Assembly: GCF_004210375.1 (NCBI RefSeq)
Contig: NC_134827.1
Location: 99,108,672-99,172,671 of the forward strand
From: Tachypleus tridentatus
Lineage: Eukaryota; Arthropoda; Merostomata; Xiphosura; Limulidae
Length of the DNA: 64,000 nucleotides
Reading direction: 5' to 3'
Positions 51,641-63,877 of this stretch are shown piece after piece. Under the pieces are notes generated by a model. That model did no database searches, was not told where the DNA came from, and saw only the letters and a program-made list of their open reading frames with translations. The translations under genes and the position numbers were made by a program. Positions within the stretch are counted from its first letter, which is position 1. Each line of letters opens with the position of its first letter.

Positions 51641-51872
51641 CGTTTGTTTTAAATTTCGCGCAAAGCTACACGAAGGCTATCTGCGTTAGCTATCCCTAAT
51701 TTAGCAGCGTAAGACTAGAGAGAATGCAGCTAGTCATTACCACTCACTGCCAACTCTTGAGATACTCATTTACCAACGAATAGTGGGATTAACCGTAACA
51801 TTATAACGCCTCCACAGCTAAAAGGGGCAAGCATGTTTGGTGTGACGGAGATTCGAACCCGCGACCCTCGGC
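51641..51872 (-). mobile_element. SINE family 1, head-truncated
   Basis: Tail and body present; the tRNA head stops after CGCGACCCTCG. Confidence 0.85.
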
Positions 51873-52227
51873 TCACATTACTGAACATATATGTTGTGAT
51901 TACTGTATTTGATGACCTTAGACGATTACTCAATTGATTCCGTCATAATTTAACGATTACAAATTATATTCTATACTGTGAACGTTACATACGTTCCGAA
52001 ATGTTATCCTCAAGCAACTAACTTATAAACTCCCTTGAAAACTTTCAAAGGAGTTTCAATGTTAACATGGTACTCTACCTTATGTAGCCATGGCATTACA
52101 TAACATCCTCTCACACTTACTTTGTTATTTTCAGTTTTCCCCTGAAGAACAAATGTCTACCTTTTAAGTGTTTGGGTTACAGTAAATTGTTTTGTTGTGA
52201 ACTTCCAACAATGATACACGACGCTAC

Positions 52228-52390
52228 TCGCCATCACCATATTTGGCCAATTTATTTACCAATGAATGCTAGGATTGACCATATATTACATGGCTGAAAG
52301 GTCAAGCATATTTGGCGGGACACGGATTCAAACGAGTGACATTTAGACTGCGAGTCAAACGCTCTGACCACCGACCTGGCCATACCAATC
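52228..52390 (-). mobile_element. SINE family 1, decayed copy
   Basis: Traces of body (ACCAATGAATGCTAGGATTG) and head (CACGGATTCAAACGAGTGAC) remain, with much of the tail side lost. Ends about 25 bp before the left TSD of the LINE at 52427. Confidence 0.7.
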
Positions 52391-52999
52391 CCAGGGATAC
52401 AGTTTCTTACATTTGTTGAAAATGATTGGTTGGTTGATTTAGTGTTTTACGGCACATAACGGCTAGGCTATCTGCGCCAAACGTCCTATAAAAATAAAGT
52501 AAATGTAGTAAAATTCATAAAGGAAATGAAGGTAAAACAAAACAGCATTTAAAAACATAAATAGCATAAAACCAATGTTGACATCCAGTCTACAATGTTA
52601 AAAGAGAAACTACAGTAAGAGAAGTTGTAAAGGACTTTCTGTAGCATAATGGTAATTATCATAACTCGCCCGGAAGACTAACATGTAAGTACAAGAACCA
52701 CCGCCATCTGAAGTTGGCCTTTCCAATCCTTGTTCCGGGTTATGTACCGTTACGGCCTTTATCAATAGGTAAAGTTATAAAAGTTTTAAAGGACATGCAG
52801 CAAAATTGTAATAATAACTCGTCAGGATGATTAATGGGCAGCTCAAACAGCAGTGTTAGTCACCTGAAGTTGGCCTTTCCAGTCCTGGTGTCGTGCTACG
52901 GCCATTTTCTAATTTCAAATTGAACTAGAGAGATTGTGATTCTTAAAAGGAAACCACAATAAAAAAGGTTTAATGAATAAATATCAAACACTTAAATGG

Positions 53000-53900
53000 C
53001 ATTAAAAAGATTAATGGCCTTTAAAAAACTTTATCAAGGTGCACAGTATCACTGTCACCAACGACACTGTCTAACGTTATGGACAAACCTTGGGACAGAA
53101 CATGTTTAAAATAGTGCCGTCGTTGAGAGTCGTAACGATGGCAAGAAAGTAAAACGTGGCTTATTGTGATCTGAGTGTTACACAAACTACACACTGGTGC
53201 ATCAGTTCCAGATAAAAGAAAACGATGAGTTAAAAAACTGTGACCAATGCATAGTCTAGTTAGAACAACTTCCTCTTTCTGATCCTTGCGAAAGCAAGAC
53301 GGCCAAGGTCCAATTTAGGGTTCTTTTGGAAAAGCTTGTATTCGCGTTGCTCACTCCAAGTCGACTGCCAGCTGGCACGGAACCGAGCCTTGAATACAGG
53401 ACCATAGTCCATGTATGGAATAGGCACTGTGGTGATAGTGCCAGAGAAGATAGATTTAACTGCCGTGTCTGCCAGCTCGTTCCCGCGAATACCAACGTGG
53501 CCTGGTATCCAGAAAAACTGGATAAAAGTAGATGTTAATGAGCCAGTCGGTTTTGAATATTGGTGAGAACAGGGTGTGAACCAACGTAAAGCGATTCCAG
53601 AGCCAGTAGAGAACTAAGCGAGTCAGTATAAATTATGCAGTTGGAGTACTGCTTAGCTTCAACATAATCCAGGGCAAGAGAAATGGCGTACAATTCAGCA
53701 GTGAACACAGAAGCTGCAGAAGTAATTCTGCATGCAAGAATCGAACTGCAACAAACCATGGTAGGGCCCACAGATTCACCTAATTTGGAACCATCCATAT
53801 AAATTGGAATGGATAGATTGTTCGAAAGATGTTCAGTAAGTAAAAGACGGTACTTCCAATCAGGAGTATCTGCTTTTCTCAGATGACTTAAAGAAATGGC
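53000..53900 (-). pseudogene. LINE RNase H relic
   Basis: Frames 53535-53798 and 53256-53495 give D-G-S-K-L-G-E-S-V-G, F-T-A-E-L-Y-A-I-S-L-A-L-D and I-I-Y-T-D-S-L-S-S-L-L-A-L-E-S. These are the D, E and D positions of type I RNase H, which removes RNA from the hybrid during retrotransposition. A frameshift near 53520 breaks it before the Cys-rich C-terminal tail. Confidence 0.8.
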
Positions 53901-54703
53901 ACATTTGAGGACTGCAATAAGCTATGGTGGGATGGGCTGACCAGCAGATACTGCAGTGTTATTCAAGGAAAACCCAATCCATCCAACTGCACTTGGATAC
54001 AAAGGCCAAAGGGAGCAGCAACAAATCGTCTGTTCTGAAAAAGTATAGCCCACCAAGGAAGGAAAACACAACCCCAGGTGGGATGCTTTGGTAAGGAATG
54101 AAGTTTCGAAGAATATAGTAAAAACAGTTGCAGATAGCAAAGGTGCAAAGAAGGTTCACGAGACTGTATGTATAAGCTCTGAACTGGGAAGGTGCGGAAA
54201 GCCCCAGAGCAGAGCCAAAGTCCTTGACGATGAATGGGATCTAACATCTTTAAGGCCGAGGTTCTGGAAGAGCTGTAGACCAGTGATCCATATTCGAGTT
54301 TTGATCAAATAAGAGCATGATATATCTTTAACATAGAACATCGATCCGCTCCACAACTGGTGATAGAGGACACGGAGGATGTTTAGTGCTCTTGTCCATT
54401 TGACCCATAGCTGCTTAATGTATGGTACAAAGGTCAGCTTATGGTCAAAGATAAGCCCCAAAAACTTGGTCTCAGGTACCACAGGCAGCAAAACTTCACC
54501 AATACGGAGTTCACGATCAAGGTTAATATCCGGTTGGCAGCAAAAGTGCATGCAAATGGTTTTAGAAAGAGAGAAATTAAAGCCGTTTGCAACAGTGAGA
54601 GGGAGTTGTTTGGTGATGGCATTAATCTTTATACTGAAAAGTGTGACACTCAAAACACAGCCCTGAGGGACTCAAAGTTCTTGTAGAAAAGAACGGGAAA
54701 GTG

Positions 54704-55003
54704 TCAAACCCCCACGACTTGGAATCTCCTGTCCATTAAAATTTTTTTTATAAAAATGGGTAAATGGCAACGTAACCCATATATATGGAGGTCTCGCAAA
54801 ATGCCATACCTCCATGTTGTGTCATAAGCCTTCTCATTCTCAAAGAATATTGATACAAGATGTTGTTTGAGAAAGGCTTCTCTGATTGACGTTTCAAGTC
54901 GAATCAGGTGGTCCATGGTGGAGTGCTGTCGTCGGAATCCACATTGGGTAGGCGAGAGGAGGTTGTTTGATTCGAGGAACCAAACCAGATGAGCATTAAC
55001 CAT
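54704..55003 (-). pseudogene. LINE RT palm fragment
   Basis: Encodes N-N-L-L-S-P-T-Q-C-G-F-R-R-Q-H-S-T-M-D-H, then F-F-E-N-E-K-A-Y-D-T-T-W-R. That is RT blocks 2a-3 with the A-Y-D-T-W box; the first catalytic Asp equivalent survives. The neighbouring F-V-D-D box is deleted at about 54590. Confidence 0.8.
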
Positions 55004-56508
55004 CCTCTCTAAGGTCTTACAGAACAGCTCGTCAAAACAATTGGACGGTAGTTTGAAGGAATCTTGGGATCTTTCCCAGGCTTAGAGAAAGGTTAGATAA
55101 TAACCTGGTGCCAGACATTAGAAAAAAAATTCTCCTACCAGATCCAGTTAAAACAATTAGAAAGAGAAACAGGAGATAGATGGCGAAGCATGTCAGTGTA
55201 CATCATCTGGTCCAACAGATGTACTGCCAAACTGATGAAGAGCCAGTTTCAGTTCCACCAGTGTAGAGAGACGATTATAGTCATATAGACAATCAGTTTG
55301 AAAGGAAAGAGATAACCACTTTGCCCGAGTCTTGATGGCCAAGGTGGAGGAACAAGCATAAGTGTTAGATACCTGGCAAAAGTTTTCACCTAGAGTATCG
55401 GCGATGCTCCAGATATCAGCTACTTCTTGGCCATCAGAAAGTAAGATCGAGAGGAGGACAGAATTGTAGTGCTCACTGACCTTTCGAACCCTGTCCCATA
55501 TGACTTTGGAACTGATGGTAGAAGATATGCCAGTTGTGAACTTAATCCAAGATTCCTTCTGGCTTTGACGTCTTACCCATCTAGCATGTGCATGGGTCCG
55601 CTGGAAAGTGATGCAGTTTGAAAGTGTGGGATATCTATGGAAAGTATCTCAGGCCTTGAGTATTCCGTGCCATGTGGCAGGCAGGATTCCACCACAGACG
55701 AAGATATAGTGGAAAACGTATCGAGGTTTTAGGAATACATTGAACAGCTGCTTGTATAATACAGTCAGGTGTAACCTCAATAGGTATATCGCCAATTGCC
55801 TTTGAATTCAAGAGGAGTTCACTGTGTTGAGATGTGGATGTTTCCAGATCGAAACTTCTTTACTGACTTTGGAGAGCCAGCAAGTCCCTCCTAAATAAAA
55901 AAGGGGGACATTTGCCCTAAAGGTTTCTCTGAAAGAGAATGTAGGATGAGAAAATGAGGTACAACTGAAGGTACAGATGCTGAAGATTGCTGATCAGTCT
56001 TAAGACATGGTCGTTTACCTTTTGACTGTTTTTTTCACTATTTTATTTAAATTTTTACTAGGAGGATCCATAGGAAAAAAAAATTTGGTGCCCACTGACC
56101 CCACCCACCATGGAGCCCTATGAGGGGACGAACTACAATGTCAAGCAAGGACATTGCAGCAACGCCAGTGTTTCGTGAGCACTATATCCAAACACCAGCA
56201 TCAAACACAATGTCCACAACACCCGTTGAGAACTTCCAACACTGGTATTTGGTTGACTCTAGCCCAAGTGTACCAGCCGATTGACCCAAGGGGGCCACCT
56301 GTGTACAGGAATTCAAGGCTAAAGTGGTGTGTTAGGGTTGGACCTCTCAACCACCAGGATCCTATCTTTCCCTTCACGTGTCGCTACGCACGCAAACACG
56401 TGGGTGGATGTTTAGATCCCAGAGGAGGTAAACTGAAAGATCAGAACCTTCCCTGAGAAGTCCTCTCACCAAGTTCAGGAATCGACACCGAGGGGTGTTG
56501 AAAATTAT

Positions 56509-57779
56509 CTTTTTAAAACTCAATCTCAACGGTTGAAATGCTAAAAGCTTAAGAGAATGTACTAATATCTTAAAAACTTCAACCACAAGTAAGATTATGC
56601 TATTGAGCACTTCGTTGTTCTCAGTTACTAGTTATATTATACTACTGAGCACTTCCCCATTTTTTTCAGCTGCATTAAAACTAACAAAAACATCCACACT
56701 TGTTCCTTCCACTCCACCTATATTCCTACGTTATGAATAAGTCAACAGCTTAAATTCGTTATAATTACAATCTCTCGTCCCAGCTGTTCTGGGTAAAATA
56801 TGAAGAAATAAAAAACATTAGAATTTTCAGCCTTTCACCAACTCTTTAACTTAAGATTTAAACATAACAACAGGGAAAAAATAAAAATATTCATTGTAAA
56901 AATAAATTAATGAAACAAGAAGGACAAAACATAGTTAGCTAACAGCTTAATAACCAACTCAGAACTTCCGTCTACAGGCTTCCTTCTTCAGGTTGTTTAT
57001 TAATTTTTCTTTTTTATAACAAAACTTAAGAAGTTGGTTTCTTTCTGAAACACCGGTATTAAAAAATCCAAAGAATCATATATTGTACGTTAGTACAAAT
57101 GCATACTTAATCAGTATTGCACCAACATGAAATAGTGACCGATTATAAATTCAAAAATTGTTTATTTGCAAGTCGTATTATACCCATGTTTAGCGAGACC
57201 AGTATTTCTTCTATTCAGAAGGAAATATATATCAAAGGAATTCAGAGACTTCACTACATGATAATAAAACTAGCACTGCTTTTAATAAGACGTTTCACCA
57301 ACGCTCAAATCATAATGAAAGAAACTGTAGCACCTTACACACACCTCTAGCTTTGTATCAAGTTTATTGTAAAAACGAATCTTGTAACCATATTGATCAA
57401 ATTATGTGTACAATAAAATTATGATAATACGGATAATATTTAAATAGGCAAAAATACACGACAGGGTGTTGGTTGATACGAACAGCCTGAAGTTAAAACA
57501 GTATACAGCCACGATAATGTAGCTCGTGATGATGTAATATACGAGTCTCATTTTCATTTTCTAATTATAATTCTACCATACTTAAGTTGTATTTGAAACA
57601 TTGCATTTTTTTATATCCCAAAGTGCAGAAAAAAGTAACACTAGAGGGCAATATTCCACATGGTCTTTTTCCTTCACAAAAACATTTTTTCAACCGTTAA
57701 TGATTATGATGTTATTTGTCCAGCAACACCATCTAGGTGTTGATGGAATATTTAATAGACAACACTCTTTAACAAGGCC
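56509..57779. other. Intergenic between LINE and RpL5
   Basis: AT-rich. The minus strand at 57000-56935 reads CCTGAAGAAGGAAGCCTGTA, weakly like a second hammerhead family, but too poor to call. No gene. Confidence 0.4.
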
Positions 57780-57785
57780 TTTATT
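57780..57785 (-). other. RpL5 polyadenylation signal
   Basis: AATAAA on the minus strand, about 41 nt after the stop. A short 3' UTR is usual for ribosomal protein genes. Confidence 0.7.
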
Positions 57786-57825
57786 ATTGTTTGGTATTCG
57801 AAATGTTACACAATCTGAACCAAAC

Positions 57826-57931
57826 TTATTGTAACTGTTCATCTTGTTCTCCCAGTTTCTTCAGATAAGTTTTCTTCTTCTGTTCGACTCTATTTCTACG
57901 TTCTGAAAGACTCATCTTGGCTCTGTTCCAT
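57826..57931 (-). CDS. RpL5: RpL5 last exon
   Basis: 106 nt, [20 protein letters not shown], then [14 protein letters not shown] and TAA at 57828-57826. Acceptor TGACAG. Confidence 0.95.
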
Positions 57932-60900
57932 CTGTCAGAACAATGAAATTCCAAGTTATTGAGAGACACCACACACACATTTATCTGTAGTCAAATTAAT
58001 ATGAAAGACAAAAGCCAAATTAAAAAACATTTGTCATTGACATTGTTTTTCTTAAGTTTCAGCTATACATGTTTCACATATTGCACTGAATATTATTTTT
58101 CAAATGCATTTACTAAGCTTAGCTAACCCTACAGTTTTTTATTCAACTGTACAAACATATTAGAACTGGCACTGACTGTTCTTGAGTAAAACCTAATTTC
58201 AACAGTTTAGATGTAACACGTCTGAGATAATGTATTAATATTTAAATTTGGGAATATCTCATCCATTAATTGGATAACCAGTATGATAATGTTACCATGC
58301 ACTTCACCATTATTTGCCCACTTCACTGTTTCTTTATATAAAGTAATAAAATACATCATAAATACGTGTTGTGGCACAGTATAAGTGTGTATACAAGATA
58401 CCTCTTTTTCACAATATCGGTCTTAGGAGGTTTTGGCTTATGATCTGGATCAGCACGAATAGCAGCATGAGCCTTCTTGTATATTTCTTCAACCTATTTT
58501 ATTTTGAAAAATACAAATTTTTAATGAAACACAGAAAACATTTAACTTTTACACACTTTAATATTCAAACTGATAAGCAGTGAAAAACCAGCTTCCTTTG
58601 AACTTTGGATAAACAATGCCCTACTGTAAAAGTACCTGGACAACAGATCATAATGATTCTCTCACAAAATGTAGTATCAATTACTCTTGGCTTTTTCAAA
58701 CACCTTGAATTTAAGTGGTAGTGATTTTAGTGTTTTTTACAGCGACTGCAAACAATCAACTGCCTTACAAGTTCCAAATGTATATATCAGCACCACATTT
58801 AAAATGGTGTATTGTTACATATTTCGCTTTATTAAAATTTACTTTTTGTTCTTTTACAAATTCATTCAAGACCAAAAACAATCTATACAATTGTTTCACA
58901 ACAAAGAGTTATACCTGACAGTAGACTTTGAAACAGTTTTACATAAAACAGACAAATCCATCCTCTGGATAATATCATATTTTGAAATTTCAACACTCCT
59001 CAATCTATACAGAACATCAGCGAATGTTATTAATTACAAAAGCTACTCAGAATCTTGCTAGACTTTATTTCTCTTGAATATCTAAACATCACATATTCTC
59101 AGACCCCCTCTCAAGTTCAGCAGACATATTTTTAGTTGAAAGTTTTATAATTCAATAACTTTAACATGCTAGTAACACTACAAAACATACGTCATCTGGA
59201 GTTATCCCATGTTTGATGTATTGGGAAAACTGTCGTTTGTATGCTTCTTCGTCTTCATCCATCAACAGTGTCATGTATTCTGCCACATGTTGACCAAATA
59301 TATGCTTACGATGCACTTCTGCATTGAAGTCCTTGCTTTCGCTGTCATAGCCAGGAAATCGCTTATTGCTGAAAGAAACACAAAGAGTAGGATTTAATTA
59401 AGTTTTGAAACATACAAAAACTTTGTGAATAACATTTTCTCAATGCTGGAATAGATATCCTACTATAGAGCACACATTCACAAAATAAGTAACACTACTA
59501 CCAATTAATTTCTCAGTACTTAAATAAACTTAACACTCTTGCTGCATACTCAATTGAACTGGACAGCTTTGTGACCTTAAACTGTTTTCCTTTATATTTT
59601 CCACACTATAACTTCTGTTTCATGTATCTTCACAAAACTTTGCAAGTTTTCAGTAAGCATTAATATCAATTAGAGATAAACAAAACAAAAATTTTAATGA
59701 AGCATCCTCACCGAGTACATAGAATTGAAAGTGGAGTGCCTAATTTTTATTTTTTTTTCCACCAAGCTACACGATGGCTATCTGCACTAGCCATCCATAA
59801 TTGAACAGTGTAAGACTAGAGGGAAGGCAGCTAGTCATCCCCACCCACCACCAACTCTTTGGCTACTCTTTTACCAACAAATAGTGGGATTGACCATTAC
59901 ATTACAACACTCCCACAGCTGAAAGAGCAAGCATGTTTGGTGTGACAGAGATTTAAACTTGTGACCCTCAGATTACGAGTCAAGTGACCTAACCACCTGG
60001 CCATGACTCATTTGCAGTGAATTTTGTATGTTAAGATTAAAAAAAGTTTTTCATTTGAAAACTGCAAAATTTCATTTGTGTAATCTCTAAGCCCGTTGAA
60101 TAAATTTAAAATTGTTTCTATTAAAACTTTAATGCTATTTTTCCTACTCTTAACTTATGAGATCAGTCAAACTTTGTAACTACAATAAAAATACAAAATA
60201 AATTAATATTACCCCCTTATTTTTCCATAATGACTTCAATCTGTAACACAAAACTACATCTGTTTATCCTAAATAGCATAAAACTTGTACATTTGTTTGT
60301 CCTTATATTTTATTTTTCTCTGAATTGGGAATAAGACAAACAATTCTGTATACAGAAAACAATGTAATGTATAAAATGCTATTTAACGGATTACATTTTG
60401 GCTTTCCACTAGCTATAAATAATACAGCATTAAATGTCAGAGAAAACTACTTGTAAGTTGTAGAAAAAGAGGATTTGATAAACTGGGGTGGAAAGAGAGG
60501 CCTGATTTTCTAGCTTATAGTTCTGTAACTAAATAAGACTCAAAGCTATAAAAATTGTGCTTTACCTGAGTAATAACAACATTATAACAAATAAGCATTA
60601 AATTCCATATCTCTATGATGGTTGGTAAATAAATTAGAAAATAAGAAACATTTAGAAAGTAAATGTTACAATTTGATGAGTGGAATTGAATAATTTTTTT
60701 AAAATATCACTTTATAAAAGAAACAACTTAAAATTTGCATATTATTAAAATTTGGATTACTGGGTAAGTTTTGATGTTAAGTTTATTTGTATACCCTGCT
60801 AATAAAGCACTTCAATTAAATTCTGAATGTAACTCAGTAAAACTTCATGACGTGGAGAGAAGAATGCCTCTATGAAAGTTGTGTATAGCCAAAAGATAAT

Positions 60901-63347
60901 GACAAGTGATGCCAGTTTTGTCTAAATCAGAAAAATGGGCAAAAACAACACATAAACAAAGATTTTAAAATTATATGTATCACAAGAATAACTGAAGAGT
61001 TGGAAATAATTTAAAGAAACATGCATGTGATCCGAAGGGTATCTGTCCATCTCTTATTTAAAGATCTCTCTCAAATACCAAAGGTATAACAAATGCTTGT
61101 TTTTTAACTACAAAGACAAAGATTTACACCAGATTAATAGAATACTACTCATCTTTACCGTATTTAGTTCACTACCATCTGACTTACATTTGAGAACCTA
61201 TTAAACATTTACAATCAGCATCGGTTTATTATAGAACTTAAACTACATGAAGGTATTCGGTACCAGTGAGGTATGTCAATGCCTCCATCCACGGCTCCTT
61301 TCATTGCTCCAAAGACGCGAGCACCAGTGGAAGTGCGAGCTAGACCAACATCGAGATAGGCACGGAAAGCACCAGGTTGTCCGTCAATATCTTCTACGCT
61401 GTATTCTTCACCCGTTACTTCCTCACAACCTTTGTAGATCTCATCCATTCCAAACTTCCTAAGCAACTATTTAACAAGATGAATTTCATCAGAATCCATA
61501 TCGGACATCTTGTATTATACCTGAACAACAGACTTCTGCCTCAGCTATGGCAACAAAGCTGTTTGGAGGAACAAAGTTAGAATGCCGTGCAAAGAAAAAA
61601 TTAGCAAATTGTATCAAATCTTGGTAGAATGGAGTTTAACTTAAATAAAAAATAGGCAAGTTTGTCACCTCTATATAGACCTGCCACATAATAAGATAAT
61701 TGGTTTGTATGATATGCAACTGCCACAAGGTGCTCAATCTTGTACCAAAAACACTTTAAGAAGCCACTGACAGTTTGCATATTCACCTTGAACTGTTTAT
61801 TACAGTTAACCTGACAGTGTTTATTATATATTAACATTTCAACACACATACAGTGAATTGAAAGATTTTTTTTTCAAACATACTCAGAAAATACAAAAAT
61901 ACATCTACACCATTTCAACTGTCCTCGATAAGAAGTTTTGATAAACTACATTTTGATATACTGTAGGATAAACCAGTTATGGATTAAAAATGTCTTATCA
62001 CTTCTGTATGAACTTCTAGAACTAGCTGTAGCATTTCAGTGTACAAACAACACCTATACAAACTTTATCAGTTGAATTACAGAATGCACAGCAAAATGCA
62101 GGGTTCAGAAAAAATATGCTGACAGAAGTATTAATTATAGGTATTTAAAAGTTATTACATCATTAGAAAGAAGTCCAATTTAATTCATTAAAATAACTGT
62201 CTTTAACTGTACAAGATTCATGCATGTTGTTCAGAGTATTAACAAGATCTTTATCATGTATAGTTACAGAATGTAAGGATCTCATCATTCTGTCTGTAAT
62301 GTGTTGTATAGCTTCTATACTCTATATTCCACAAGCTATATGGACTAACCAACAACTCCACGAAATGTTATCCAACTTGTCTTAAAACCTATTCTGTTAA
62401 TTCATAATTAAGAGCAGATGATGCAAGTGTCACAACTGACCAACCACTAAAAGGATATTTTCTAGTTATTTTAAAATCTAAAGAGAAACAACAGATTATT
62501 CAACAGTACATACATTCTGGAAATATTTTACACAAATCTTTTGTTACCATCAGATTCTGAAATTGACGCCAAGTCCGAGTTTAACTTTGACAGTTTAGAA
62601 GATGAAAGTAGTCAAACTCAGGCTCAGCATCAATTTCAGTCAAAACTGACAGCTGTGAGTTTACGATACCTGTTTCATGCCATTATTTCAGTGGTAAAAA
62701 AAAACACAAAAAAACTGCTAAATTACACCACCAGTATACAGCCATATAACCAGAACATCCAGTAAATAACATACAATAGCCATAGAAGAAATAATTGCTC
62801 ATATGTAATAAAATGGCCATCCCATTTCAGAAATGTTCAAACAACATCAGGACAAGTTAACTCATCTTCCCCAAAAGAAATGCAACATGCAGAAGTCATT
62901 TTAACTTGTATTCATCAGTTAACAGGGTAAAATAAAGTGATATCTTCTAAAATATTATATGATAACCCTCTCCTAATCAAAGACGAGTCAATGATCTCTC
63001 CATATTTTCCTTCTCGCAAAAATATTGAGGTAAACTGTATGAAACTTAGTACAAACTTATCCAACACCATTTATTTTTGGTTTTAATATAACGTGATCTT
63101 GTATTTTTTTTGAAACAGTTTCAACACCTCAGTTTCCATCAACATTACCTAACTTTGTGACACGTATCAGTTTAATCTCATGACTGCAAACTTTGCAGAA
63201 AAGCTACTTACTCTCCTAGCCAGCAGAAGTCCAGTACAATACGATGCAGCATAATTGGCCAACCCGACCTTAATGCCATAGCGAAGGGAGTTCATGAGAG
63301 TAAGCAGCACACACAATCACATCCCCTTCAATTCTGGCATACGCTAT
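57826..63347 (-). CDS. RpL5: Large-subunit ribosomal protein uL18 (RPL5), last five exons
   Basis: RPL5 binds 5S rRNA and joins the 60S central protuberance. Exons in transcript order: 63347-63212, 61466-61264, 59368-59191, 58493-58402, 57931-57826. Apart from one extra base in the first, they encode 237 residues, matching residues about 61-297 of the usual 297. Landmarks: [71 protein letters not shown] and W-N-R-A-K-M-S-L. The basic tail T-Y-L-K-K-L closes it. The N-terminal exons with the 5S-binding start are outside the window. The intact later exons and introns argue against a processed pseudogene. Confidence 0.96.
58402..58493 (-). CDS. RpL5: RpL5 exon
   Basis: 92 nt, [25 protein letters not shown], then I-V-K-K. 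Acceptor AATAG, donor AG|GTATCT. Confidence 0.95.
59191..59368 (-). CDS. RpL5: RpL5 exon
   Basis: 178 nt, [20 protein letters not shown] through F-G-Q-H-V-A-E-Y-M to H-G-I-T-P-D-D. Acceptor TTTCAG, donor GAC|GTATGT. Confidence 0.96.
59741..60008 (-). mobile_element. SINE family 1
   Basis: Near complete, moderately diverged copy in an RpL5 intron. Body well kept; head has lost several CpGs. Confidence 0.88.
60009..61263 (-). other. RpL5 intron remainder
   Basis: AT-rich; no additional gene seen. Confidence 0.6.
61264..61466 (-). CDS. RpL5: RpL5 exon
   Basis: 203 nt, [20 protein letters not shown] to G-G-I-D-I-P-H. Acceptor AATAG at 61468-61467. The donor CTG|GTACCG is weak after position +2, and the split codon would be Cys where most animals have Ser. 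Confidence 0.94.
62554..62654 (+). CDS. Candidate orphan exon, antisense within RpL5 intron
   Basis: Bounded by TTGTTACCATCAG at 62541-62553 and GTGAGT at 62655, with 33 open codons between in a frame consistent with both splice sites. Encodes [20 protein letters not shown], then [13 protein letters not shown]: acidic, Gln-rich, composition quite unlike the surrounding AT-rich frames. I do not recognise the protein and see no partner exon. It could belong to a gene overlapping RpL5 on the other strand, be a displaced gene fragment, or be chance. Confidence 0.3.
63212..63347 (-). CDS. RpL5: RpL5 exon with one-base insertion
   Basis: Encodes [21 protein letters not shown], then a frameshift, then [17 protein letters not shown]. 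The exon is 136 nt; 135 would be in frame. The surplus A lies in GCGAAGGG at about 63284-63285 (plus strand). As written, the frame stops five codons later. Acceptor TTACAG, donor AGA|GTAAGT are good. Confidence 0.92.
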
Positions 63348-63601
63348 CTGTAAAACAAAATATAGATAATTAGAACCACTCAACTGTGCACAATAATAAA
63401 TCAGTTACTTGGTTTGAAACTAATGTACTAATTTATTTTTTCAACTGTTTTAAATCAGAGGCTACAACCCTTAAAATTAAGGGCTTTTAAAACCAAGACT
63501 ATACAATTTTTAAAAGATGTTAACTTCACTATTGTTGAACAGTCTTACAAAGCAGGAACTTTATCAAGTGCTCTTACTAATGTTCCTGTATGTTTTGAGT
63601 G

Positions 63602-63877
63602 TTTGCTTGTTTTTGAATTATATGCAAAGCAACATGAGGATTATATGCACTAGCTGTCTCTAATTTAGCAGTGTAAGACTAGAGGGAAGGCAGCTAGTCA
63701 TCACCACCCACTGCCAACTCTTGGGTTACTCTTTTACCAACGAATAGTGGGATTGACCATCATTTTATAACCCCCCACAGCTGAAAGGACGGGCATGTTT
63801 TGGTGCAACCGGGAGTCGAACCCGCGGTCCTCGGATTACGAGTCGAACGCCTTAACACACTTTGCCATGTGGAGCCC
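63602..63877 (-). mobile_element. SINE family 1
   Basis: Near complete copy in the RpL5 intron upstream of the 63347 exon. Keeps the B box (GTCGAACCCGCGG on plus). Confidence 0.9.

Larger units (their letters stand above)
52427..56495 (-). mobile_element. I/Jockey-like LINE with both ends, internally deleted
   Basis: A 13-bp TSD with one mismatch flanks it: TGTTGAAAATGAT (52414-52426) and TGTTGAAAATTAT (56496-56508). The 5' end reads CCCCTCGGTG in minus orientation. Most of ORF1 and the endonuclease are missing at a junction near 55763. The RT has lost its F-V-D-D box. RNase H (53800-53000) and a partly duplicated 3' UTR follow. Confidence 0.87.

Noticed and set aside
56935-57002. CCTGAAGAAGGAAGCCTGTA on the minus strand resembling a hammerhead core
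   Set aside because: Stem II does not close and GAAA is replaced by GGAAG; could be an old relic but not callable.
62225-62292. Possible C/D-box snoRNA on the minus strand in an RpL5 intron (ATGATGA and CTGA about 58 nt apart)
   Set aside because: Vertebrate RPL5 introns host snoRNAs, but here the ends do not form a terminal stem and no guide region could be recognised.
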